From: Reticulitermes speratus
Lineage: Eukaryota; Arthropoda; Insecta; Blattodea; Rhinotermitidae
Direction of reading: 5' to 3'
Assembly: GCA_021186555.1 (NCBI GenBank)
Contig: JAJKFL010000013.1
Location: 27,732,743-27,796,742 of the forward strand
Length of the DNA stretch: 64,000 nucleotides
Shown here: positions 39,501 to 51,999 of the stretch, piece after piece
Position numbering within the stretch: position 1 is the first letter of the stretch
Layout: each line of letters opens with the position of its first letter
Notes under the pieces: model-generated
Databases searched by the model: none
What the model was told of the DNA's origin: nothing
The model's input: the letters and a program-made list of their open reading frames with translations, nothing else
Position numbers and translations under genes: made by a program

Positions 39501-42500
39501 ACATCTTGTGTACCAGTTCTGTCATCATTCACAACAGATTTTCCAACAGTGTTATAATCTGTTCCATCTGTACTTTTTACAAGAGTTTTGTCAGATAAAG
39601 CATCAACTTTCTCTCTGGATTTATCAGCATTAGCATCCAAAACTTTCACTACGGATTTATCAGTAGTTACACTTGCAGTCTTTCCAGTGGGTTTGTTTGT
39701 AATTAGATTCAAAGATTTTTCAGTGGTTTTGTTATCATCTTCACCACTGTCTTTCCCAGCAGCTCTGTCAGCGTCAACCACAGCGTCTGCAATGTCTTTT
39801 TCAGAGGAAACATTCACATGCTTAACATCAGGTCTCACAGTAAAATTATGCGAACAAGACTCTGCAGTTTTAACAACACAAACATCCACAGATTTTTCAC
39901 CTGTTTTGTTAGCTGTATTCTCCACAGAATTTTTATTAGTCTCATCCCCAGTTTTTCCAACAGCTTTGTCAGTCTTAACAAAAGATGCCTTGCTGTCAGT
40001 ATTACTTGCAACTGCATCCATACTAACAAGCATGCAACTATTAACGTTTTCAACAAATTTCCCAACTATTCTGTCAGCCTCTTCACCTACAGTCTTTTCA
40101 GTCATGTCAGCAGTTCTGTCAATATTCTTATCACTCATTTTCACAGTTTGCCTCTCAACCATGCCACTTGTTTCAACCAATCTGTCAACAGTTTTCACAC
40201 TGTCTTCAGTATCATTTCCAGTATGATTACGAGTTACTTCAAACTCTTTAATCCCAGGTTTCTCAGTGCTTACAACAGACATGCCATCAATTTTATCAGT
40301 GGATTCAATAATAGCGCCACCAGTTTTGTAAGCGCTTTCACCACCTTTACCAACAGTTTTCTCAGCAACTCCTGTTGAGCTACTACTACATGCTTTGACA
40401 GCTTCACTAACAGTTTTATTTCTGTTCATATTTGCAGACGTAACAGTACTCTGATCAGCTACATGAACAGGTTTGTCACTCACGGTTTGAAAAGTATTTT
40501 CTGCAACAATATCTACAGATTTACCAACTGTTTTGTCTACACTATGAACCATGGCTTTTCCCATAACATCAACAGGCTTGACAGCAGATTTGTCTGAACC
40601 AAAATCCAGGGGATTTTCTACAACTTTGCCTGAAGTAAAAGCTACAGGTTTTTGAACAATTTGTCTGCAGAACCATCTACAAGTTTTCCAGCAACTGTGT
40701 TCCCAATAACAGCCACAGAGTTTTTACTAGTCTTGATTTCACTGACATCCAGAGACTGTTTAGTTATTTTGTCTGCACCTTTCACACCAGCCCTCTCTGC
40801 ACTAATATCTGTATCTTCTTTAACACTTTTATGTTCACTACGATTCAAACTTTTTGCACCAGTTTTGCCTGTACCAACATACAGATTTTCTGTAGCAGTT
40901 TTGTCTGCTCCTGCATCTGTACATCTTTTAAAATCATGTTCTACTGAAGGAGATGGTGCAACTGATTCATGTTTTTCAATGTCAGCTACTGTTTCACTAA
41001 TTTTGCTTGTGGGAGGAGCCACAATCTGTTGAACTGTATGGCCAGTTAAATCATCTGCTAGTTTCACATCAATTTTGTCAGTAACCTCACCAACAGTTTT
41101 GCTTACAGTACCAATCTCTGCACTGTTTTCCTTCCCAACATCATCAGTTTTCTCAATTGTTCTGTTCACAGGGAAATCCACAAATTTATCGGCAGTTTTA
41201 TCAATCATAACAACACCTTTTCCAACAGTTATATCTGTTGATACAGCCAAACTTTTATAATGAGCTTTGTTGAAGTCATTACTATCTGACTTTCCAACAG
41301 TTTTGTCTGTCATGATATCAACAGATGGCTCAACAGCTTCATCAGTAGTAACATTTACAGCTTTTCTAGCAGTTTTTTCAGCTATAACATCCTTTGTCTG
41401 TTGAACAGATTTGTTAAAAACTTCACCCACTGTATTACTGATAGCAATGGTATCCACAGGTTTACCAGTATTTTTTTCTGCAGTTGTACCTTCATGTGTT
41501 CTGGCATGCTTTCCTGTTAAAATATCTGTAACTCTGGAAATGCCTTTTTTAGTGGCGACATCCACTGGATTTTTAACAGATGTGTCTGCAGTAATGTCCA
41601 CAGATTTTTCTACAGTTCTTTCATTAAATTTATCCACAGTTTTTCCAATAGTTTTCTTAGTTAAAAAATCAATAACTTTGGAAATATTTCTTTCAGAAGG
41701 AATATCCACAGGTTTGCTAGCCTCTTTATTTGCACTCATGGCCTTGTCTTTTACAACAGATGGGCCACTACTGCCCTGAACCACTTCCTTTTCCACGTTA
41801 ACTTCAGTACATTTTGCAAGATCGACACTTTTCTCAGTGATGCTGTTAACAGCATTTTCTCCAGGCTTTACAGATGATTCATCACCTATCAAGGATACTG
41901 TCGCTTTATCTGTTACTGATTCAATTTCCTTTTCTGTCAACTGTGAGGACCCAAGACCCAAAAATAACTGCTCCACAGGTCTCTTGTCTTTTTCAACAGT
42001 AACCTGGCTTGAAAAAATTACAGTATGAGTTTCAGTCTTTTCAGATGTACCTAACTTCCTCTGGGGACTGTAATCAACTGGCTCATTTCCTGCCCTTGGT
42101 AATTTTGCTGGGGAAGAATCCGATGAGAAGGTTTCAGTGACTTCATTTTTGACATTATCTGCCTTTTGGAGAGATATACTACGGTGCTTCTCAACATTTT
42201 CAGCATGAACAGGAAGCTCAGGCTTTGTTGTTTTACCAGATAATGTAGCATACACTTTCTGATCTTTCTCACTACACCCCTTATATTCTAAATTCATACA
42301 TTTACCAAACACTTTAGCTGACCCAACATCCAGTTCCAAATCTATCCCCTTACTGGAGAAAAGTGGGCTTCCAGCATCTGAGACAGAAGATTTGTCTACA
42401 GGATCACAACTCACATTTTCAACGTTGCTGCCGCCTGGCATAAGCTCTTTTTTACAGACTCCCTTTTCCTGTAACACAGAGCTAGTCACAGTATTTGAAG

Positions 42501-45500
42501 AGCTTTCAGATGAAGAACAGGTATGTTCCACTCTGTTGTCATGTGTATCATTATTTTCCTTCGCTTTATTAAATTCATCTACAATAAACGGCTTTGCAGC
42601 AAAACAGAAATCTACACTTGGAACATCTGAATTCAGAGCCTTTGTTGGATTGATATCTTTCTGACTATCTTTCTTTGTCAAGGTGTATGTTTCTCCCAAA
42701 GTTTGAGACTTATTTTCCTTACTATTAATTCTACCACTTGCTTCTGCCTTAGTATCACTAGGTTTACCAACATCCCACCTTGATGTCCTCTTATGACCAC
42801 TACCATCACTTTTAGATTTCTGTATAACTTGAACACCAAGAGACCATTTAGGTTTTGTGGTATGGCTCGACACTTGTGGTTTTTGGGAGCAATGTACATC
42901 AACAAATTTCAAAGTTGAACCAATATTACTACCTAAAACTTCACCTCGAGAATTACATGTTGGTTCTTTGGATTTTTGATCAGGGGCACATATGGTTTCT
43001 ATGCTCCAAAGTTTTGGTGGTGTCTTCATGGGAGGAACGTTTACACGTGTATCTGCCTTAACTGAATCTGGAGATGCTGCAGAACTATCTGAAGATGTTA
43101 TGATATTAGCTGTTTGTTGAAGAATCCTTTTTGTTACAGGTAAGGGTGCTTCACTGGTTTTGGTGACTTCTAACTTTGTTTTGTCAGGCTCTGTAACTAT
43201 GCCCTGTTTCAAATACGGAGTATCTGATATAGGAACTGCAGAAAACAAACTACTAACAAGTGATGGTTCTGCTGCTTTGGTACATTCTGGCTTCTTCTCT
43301 AATGAGAGGGGAACAGGTGGTATGCCACTTGATTTTAGATATTCTGTTCTACATACAGACAACTCAAGGGATTTTGTCAAACTTCCAATCACTTTGGGTG
43401 AAATAGATTGTGCTATGTCCCTCACCTCTGGATTATCCACTTCAGCACTGATGTTTGATATGTCTCCTGTGTTTCCTTCTCTGTTAAGAGACACTTGATG
43501 AGGACTTTTAGCCAGATCTTGTGGTTGAAATGACAATAAAGGTGACTGACCTGTACCCTTCTCTTGTCTAACTGTTTCTATTTCATACTCAGGTTTCTTT
43601 CTAGTTCCTAGTTTCCCTTTATCATCTGATTCCTCTGGCAGAATTTTAATGTTCTTTGCATGATCTTTATGGACCATTTCCTTGCACACTTTCGCCTCAC
43701 TCTGAATATGCTGTTCAGTCTGTGTTGTTATAGCACCATCTTCCTTTCCACCTGATGAAAGATCTGAAGTCCTACTCAAAGATTCCGTAACATTCACGTC
43801 AGGTTTTGTACCCAGTACTGATTGACGCAGACAGTCCCCACTTGATGTTTCAACATGTATGCCTTCATTTTCTTTGCTTTCTAGAGTTTTCCTAACTGTT
43901 TTGCTGATATCTGACTCTAAGCTATTTGAAAGGGCAGTGTTCTTTGCATCGCTACTTGTTGTGTAACAATTACTTTCACTGTTTCTGAAATCACTTTGAG
44001 GTGATACTGAAGACTGTAACTGCATCAGTTTTGCATTAAATGATTCCTTCAGTCCCTTCTCTTGAGGCATTTCAACCTGCTTGCTGTCCTTGCTATTTGA
44101 AAAATTTATACCTGGAAGCTCTTTAATGTTTCCAGACACTTTTCTCTTAGCTTCCTGAAATTCTCCAGAACATGTGGTAACAGTGCTTTCTTCATTCAGT
44201 GTTTTATGATCTGACAGATTATCCACTGAAGTGCCACTTACATCTGTGCGTAAACAAGAAACAGTTTCAACCGAACTTCCTTCTGAAGAGAGATCCTGTG
44301 AGCATTCTTTGCTTGCTGGAGGATTATCCTTAGCCTCAACATTAGGGTTAATGGATGAACTTGGCATAAAGCTGCTGCCTCTTGAAATTTCTAGAAGTGA
44401 ATCAGACTTTGAAATAAAAATTTTGTTTTCCAGCTCACTTGAAGCAGAATCTCTTGAAATAACATCTGTAATCCCAGAAGACAGAGGAATATGCCTCTCA
44501 CAAGAAGCGTTCACTACCAACTCTTTCTTTGCATCTCCCTCCTCTAAATTTTCTTCTTTGTCATTGCACTGTATTACATTTGTGTCCTTACCTTCGGCAC
44601 CTTCAGTGTTTGGTCCATTACTTGAAGAACCCTCCTGCTTCCTGCTAGTAGTAACTTCACTCACCGAAAGGTTCTCTGCATCACGAACAAGTGAAGAACC
44701 ATCTCCTCCACTCCCTTCCTGGCTACTTCTGCTCCCATCTGTTTTGTCCTTTTGTGCTTCTTTACTTGTGTTTCCTGTGCCACAATCTTCACCTGATCCT
44801 TCTCCCCAAACAAATAACAATGGTTCTACAATAGCCTCCCCCACATCCCCATCACGTGTGTCATCTTTTCTGACCTCTGGATTTCCCATCTTACAATCTT
44901 CCCCTGAACCTTCTCCTCGAATTAACATCAATGGTTCTTCCACAGCTTCTCCCACATCTATTTCACCTCTGTTTGTGTTTGCTGCACCTTCAAACCGTGG
45001 CTTCTTTGCTACTGATAAATATTCTATATCATTCAAATCTCTCTTTGTTCCTCCACCTTTAGCAGTTTCTTTGGATCTCGGAGTATCTTTAGTATCAGCT
45101 TTATGAACATTGGAGATCATACTTCCAGCATAGCTTTTTTCAATTTTCAAGACAGTTTCCAATTTCTTTTCTCTACAATAGTCGATACAGGATGTATTTG
45201 ATCTCTTTGTACTAAGATCAGTTGCTTCACCTTGGCTTCTTCTATCAGCGTCTTTAGCCAGTAAATGTATGGAGTGCCTCATTGATTCTCTCTGTACTGC
45301 ACACTTATCTACTGATTTTGTAGTACTCAAATCACAGACTTGATCCTCATCCTCAAATTGAATGTCTGACTGCAGTAGTTCTTTTGTGTTTTCATTCTTG
45401 TGAAATTCATGATGGCTTCCAGAAACTTTCCTAGCACTTAAATCCAAGCCTCCACTAACCACACTATTCACTGCTGATGTATTGAGACCAATGCCTTCAT

Positions 45501-48500
45501 CCTCCAGGTCCTTCATACTTTCCCTCGAGTCTGTGATTGTATCCTCATTTCTTGAATAAATGCTATTAGCAACGTCACTACTTATGCCATCTTTCAACTT
45601 AGACCTTCTCATTTCTTCCTCTGTTCCTTGATTACTTGGCTTATGCTCCTGTAAGTGTCTGGCCTCCTCATATGCCTGTATCTTCCTTGGACGCACAGAT
45701 ATTTTTCCTGCATGATTTTGGCCCCCTTTATGTTCGTCCAAAGTAGAATATGTTCTGCCAAATCCAGAATTATCATTTCTCCCTGTATTATCTACTGATG
45801 TCTTACACTCTTCCAATTTACTATAATCCACACATTTGTCTAGAGAAACTGACTTCTCAGGTGGTTTTAATGACATCCCCTGCAGTGAAGATTTTATTAA
45901 CACATGCTCTTTCTCACTGGTTTCAGCAGCATGCTTCATGTCATTGGTTGTATTTACTGCAAAATCCTTGTTCTTATCTGTAAGTAGCATAGTTTCCTCT
46001 CCTTTCAGATCTCTACTGAATAATTTCTGTTTCTCAGAAGGAACTGTGTCTGATGTTACTTCGATACCAGACACATGTGTAACCCTTTTTGAAACTTCTG
46101 TGCCACATTTCCGAGATTCTTGTCCTTTACTTGAAGACTGCTCTACTTCCACATACAACTTCTTACTTTCTGGTGGTGTAACAGGTTCAGCTACCTTACC
46201 TGCATCTGTAACAAATACTTTACCCTGTTTTGATGCAGAAAGGTTAGAAAGTTCTGAAGATTCTTGCTCCTTTGACTCAGCCTTAACAACAGACATAACA
46301 TGTTTACTTCTGTCTGCCACATGTGCAGAATCCTGAACTTTCTTTCTTTCTTCTGAGGACTCACTCCTCATTCCATTTTCTTCTAACCTCATACCTTTCT
46401 GCTTGCTCTTTTGCTTCCCACATATGACATCCACACAAGCAGCAGGTGTTTCATCATTTTCTGTATCATTCCTTCTTTCTTTCTTTAAAGATTCCACAAC
46501 TTCATCCTCCTTTGTTTCAAAATCTGACATCCTAGGTCCTAAACTTGTTTTCAGCGCTTTCTGACAATCTTTATCAGACTCATTCCTCTCTTCCTCTTCC
46601 TCCTCTTCAATTTCTTCAAATTCTCCCTCCTCATCTTCATCAGCAGCTGGTGATTCAATTATTTGTCCAGTATCTGTTATAGGCTTTTCAATCTCTAAGC
46701 TGTTGCTATCTTCATTGAGAACTGCATCCGGACAATTACGAAATGGATCATTGGAAGATAACTGTGAGATCAGCTGCACCAAACCTTCCCGGTCTCTGAA
46801 AAATACAAAACCATTTTCAGCTGTACATCACTTGATAAGTTGAAAATGTTTCACAGACCTACTTTGTCTCCATTATCAGCACTGATATGCAGAAGGGCCA
46901 CTTGTGTGTGCATGCATGTGTGTGTGTGTGCGTGTGGGGGGGGGGGGGGAAGGTTGTCATGTCAGTACAATATCTCCATGAGAAGAACAATGAACAGTAT
47001 AAGAATCCCCAAACTAGCAAAAAGAACTGTTTACCTTGCAACTATCTCCCAGGTTTCATCATCCAAATCCTCACGATAGACTCGGAGATTGCAATCTTCA
47101 TCAAGCTGGCACCAATATGATTGCCCCAGTTTGTCCCTACCAAGTGGCTGTGACCGCAGCTCCTCTGCACTTAATCTGTTCACTTCTGTCTTAAACTTGA
47201 TGTTCAAATCAAACTGAAGTTCTAGCAGCATCTGTTTACAGAAACAACACTCAATTTTTGTCTCCATCACAAAAAGACAAAAATACACATTAGACTACAA
47301 ATAAGACATCAATAACACTTGCTTGCTATCTTTAGGATAGTTTAAGCTGATGAGTTTAGTACTACGTAACCCGTAACACAGTGCAATCTTGATACATCAT
47401 GGGTTTCAGAGCCAAAGCTAAATATGTGTGTGCCGTGAGGTGCCACTATTACAGCAGAAAAACCCAAATATAAAAATTCTGACATTCAGACTGTCTCCTT
47501 CATAACCAATTAGAGACACAAAATTGCTTTTAACATACAGTGTATACATTTCTGTAAATTACGTACATTCTTATGTACCAATTCTAAAATAGATCTTTTT
47601 TGTTCACTAGAAATAATGTTGTTTGAGCACAACATTTTTAATGCTACTGAAAATGAAACAAATGAAGATGCTCACAACCATTCTGTTCTTCAAACAACAT
47701 TATGACTTAAATAATATTCTCAGTACACAAAGAAGTTTCAAAAAATGTGACAACAAACATTCTTGATGCTATGAAATTTGATCTGCCCTCAACATATGCG
47801 TGGCAAACAAGTGGCCATCAGACGTCCATGCAGTCACCACTGACACGGAAGCATTCATCTCACCATGGCATCTAGGCTTGTATGCCCGCATAGAACAAAT
47901 TGGTGTTAAGTGCCTGTAGCCAGGAGCTAACAGCTTGCTTCACATCAGTGTCTACTGCAAGTTGCTTGTCAGATAGGTGTTTCTTCAGGGATCCACATAG
48001 ATGTAAAATACAAGACATGAGGAAATCATGAAAAAAGTGCAACTGAAGAGACTCTTAAGGATGTCCAGAAACTCTTCCACAGTACTCACACAATGTATTA
48101 ATCATCTCAATCATACTGGTTACTACAGAGAGTACCTCTAAATGTGTGCCCAAGCATAAGAAAAAATGATGCCAGCTTGCTGAAGGTACTCAGCCCACAG
48201 GGTCTTCCTCCTGTCAGCACTGCAATGTGAGACAGGTGTTCAATCATCTGTTATGAGTCGTAAACAGTGGGTGGACAGTGTGTGAGAAATGGATTCTCTT
48301 AAAACAAAATGTGTGTTCAATACTCTTGCAAATTATGCATCATGGAAAAAAAGGCAACAAAAGTTTTGTAAAATACACACCATGTCAAAAGTGCATGAAA
48401 CATAATATACAGACTACTGGAATATGACAGGCTCAGTGCAGATAAAAAACATACAAAAAATGTGTTTTGACTGAAGAGATGCTTATATGGAAACAAGCCT

Positions 48501-51500
48501 AAAAAATCTTAGCATCAGCTGGCTGTTCAAAGTGGGGTGTCAAAACCTTCAGCTTGCAGTGCAACGTTTTTCAAAGTATGCCCACAAAAAATAAGGCCAT
48601 ACAACTCTTTACTCTAGATGGCGAAGCTTGAGGCAAGGAATACAGGCAGGTTCAAGAATCAACAGCTAACAGATTTCATGATCTGGATGAGGCATGGTGC
48701 TTCAATTTCACACTCCTCAGTTAACACTTCACAAATCCATGCACTTAAAAAACAGACTGGGTTCAGGTTTAAACCAGTGTATGAAAACCTCTAGCAGCAG
48801 AATCATCCACGAAGTTAATATAATACACAACAGTCCTGCTTTTGTAAATTTAGATATAATGAAACGTAAATTTTCTCATTACCGCCTCATGCTAGCATTA
48901 CATCACAAAGATTCACCTTTAAGATTCGCAGTTTCACAGCAAGACGAGCCTTCTTATATCCAAATCTTTCAACTTCCCAACCATCCTGGTTTGAATATGA
49001 GTGACAAAACTTTATTAGTGCTCGTTCCCACCGTTCTCCAGACACAGATTTCCGGGCCTTCCTCAGTAATTTCACATGAAGGTCCACCAGTGGCTGAGGA
49101 ACTGAAATTGGTGAAAATTACTACATTAGCAACTATATGTGTGTGTTGAAATACACACTACACTAGACAATAATGCCCCTCAGTATATGACCGATACCCC
49201 ATCCCTATTATAACCAATAATTAAGTTACATTTGAAGTTTCCAAAGCTGTGAAAAATCTTCTCAGTTATGTCACTGTGTAGTCAGGTAAGCCAGTACCAA
49301 CATTTCAAATGAATATACAGTACTGCCTCCACTTTCACAGCAGAAGTGACTCTATAATGGTAATATACCGTCAGTGTAAACCTGAGAAAAACTGTTCTCA
49401 ATACCTTCACAGTTGTGACACAATAGATGCTGTGGTAAAAGCATGTCCGGCAATCATAATGTGATTTGAACAGAAAATATACCATATTTTGAAGATTTAA
49501 TTCTTCTGGGGCGTGATGCTGTTATTGGGTATGTACCGTATATTCTCGAATCTAATCCGCACCCAGTTTTTGGCGACTTCTTAAACGAAAAAAAGTTAGT
49601 TCGCGATTCTAATCCGCACCTTTCCTTCAACCACCCCTTGCCCACGGGGCGACTGATTGAATAATATTGGATGTTACCAATGCGTTAAAATCCGACGCTA
49701 CGCCTGTGGCCGATGAGTCATACCGATAGAGGCGGGCCTTTCTCAACAGACGTGCGCAATCTCGTCTGAAGCCAGCTGATCTTTAGTTGTTGAAACGTGG
49801 GAGGTGCTTGTTTCAATTTGTCGTGTACCGTAGTTATGGAAGAGGGACACCTGAAATCTAAACGACTCTCATATACGGCAAAGTTCAAACGTGAAGTTAT
49901 TCGGTGCGCAGAGGAGAATGGAAACCGCAAAGCCACTGCAATTTTTGGAGTTAATGAAAGCAACGTTCGACTATGGCGGAAACACAAGGCAGCGATCAGC
50001 GGGTGTGAGGCGTCACGAAGGAAATTCACTGGACCCAAGAAAGGACGATTTCCTGAAGTTGATGATGCAGTCTTCACGTTTTTTCAAGAGAGACGCAAGA
50101 CTGGACTGTTTGTGAGTTATGATCTACTCGCGAGGAGGCGATAAAGAAGGCCAGATCTTTGAACATTCCTCGAATTATGAGTGATGACGGCGAGTCTGAT
50201 GAATAATAAATTATAATAATAAATAATAAAATAATATATTATTGTATTGTATTGTTCTTACGTTGTTTATTAATTACGTTAATTACGTTATTGTTATATT
50301 GTACAGCAGCTCAATCATTTTTCCAAAATCCAGCTCTAGACCGCGAATCTAATCCGCACGCGAATCTAATCCGCATCTGATTTTTTAGCCCTCTAAAACT
50401 GTAAAAAAAAGTGCGGATTAGATTCGAGAATATACGGTAGTTCCTGATGTTTTACAGAATTATAGTGCCTTCATCTTCAGAGTCACGCATTCCAACAAGT
50501 ACTTTTCTTGGGCTGCTTGACCTTGCAGATCAAGGCAGAACAATCCTTTGAAATATCTGGAACTAAAGGCCCAATGACACATCATCACACCTCATATCTC
50601 ACATCATACTGTATCTTGAAGGTGGTATGTGTGTGTCCATTACACTCATCCTGAACATTATATTATGCACTGGTCAGTTCTTCAAAAAGTGGTCACCTAA
50701 AGCAAAAATGGGCTTTAAAGAATTTAATATCCTCTAGCACAAACATATAACAAGCTCATTTGTTATGCTGCAATATTAAAATTCTTACATAACAACAATA
50801 CATGACACATTAATGAGAAGCACAAAAAAATGCCTATCCTATGTATGTTTCTCACGTACGAGTATGTTCTCACTTTATGACTATGAACAAATCAGTGTCA
50901 AAATGAAGAGCCCTACATAACCTTCTGTCCCTTAGCAACTAAACTGTTCGTGTTTAATAATTTTTTATATTCATAAATGTTCTGATCCCATACAGAGGCC
51001 CTACAAACACAAAAGCTATGAAAATAAATAAAGAACATGTAATGAATGATGACATTCTCTTCACAGATGTTTCTAAACTTCCATTATTATTGGAAGCAGT
51101 ATCAAAGAGAATGTTGCTTATGCTATGCGGCTCAACAACACTGCCTGTTCAGGAGCACATGATGCCTGGAATGTGAGGAAAAAAACACAAGTATCGCACT
51201 CATGCAGCGTGAGTGTTACTGTGCATATTAACATCAAGCATTATCATTTTCTAAACAAAATTATGTTTGTTTTACTCAATTTCTACATATGCGTTTCTTG
51301 TTTCTCGCCTCTAAGCCAGACATACACATTTTTAGTGTGGCACCCAAACAGCACTATGATAAAGTATAAACTGTAAAGATGCTCACATCAGTAGTATAAT
51401 ATGTACTTACCCCTTTGTGATATTTCATGTTATTTATTATGATTTGTTTTATAATACTCATATAGCATGAAAGGCTTCAATCTTCCAAACTGACAGCAAT

Positions 51501-51956
51501 TGAAAACAGTGGTTCTTGAATAAGAATTTTACTGTTATTGCATTCATGAATGAAAGAATCTGCCACAACCACATGTCTGGAACCATTTTAACACTATTCC
51601 ATTTCAAATTATCCATCTATTACTCTGGTATACATCCCACACTTCCATTTCATTTGTTCCAATTCCTTGTAGTTAACAAGTTACAGACCAGAAATAGCAC
51701 ACATAACATTCTATGAACACCAAGATTTCTTTGTCCTTCATATACATTCCTAAATAGCGGCAACCACACAACAGGAGCTTCTTCATACTTAGTATTTCAC
51801 AGACAGGAAAGTAAGTGAAACCATCATATAATATTTGAAAACATGGGTAGGAACAAATTCATAAGAAACTCTGTGGTATAGGTAACATACAACAATTCAT
51901 AACTCAGCGCTTAAGTGTAACTCCTTAAGGTGTAAATACTGCACCTAACAGTATAT

Positions 51957-51999
<43 letters not shown>

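Noticed and set aside
40564-40642. A second gene or an intron separating the two halves of the giant exon
   Set aside because: No acceptor/donor pair is needed. A one-base addition in an A-run joins the frames, keeps the repeat pattern and fits exon phase.
36750-46336. Many long plus-strand ORFs (up to 291 codons) across this interval
   Set aside because: They are antisense shadows of the Rsf1 giant exon, Ser/Phe/Leu-rich as expected from the complement of Lys/Glu/Ser codons.
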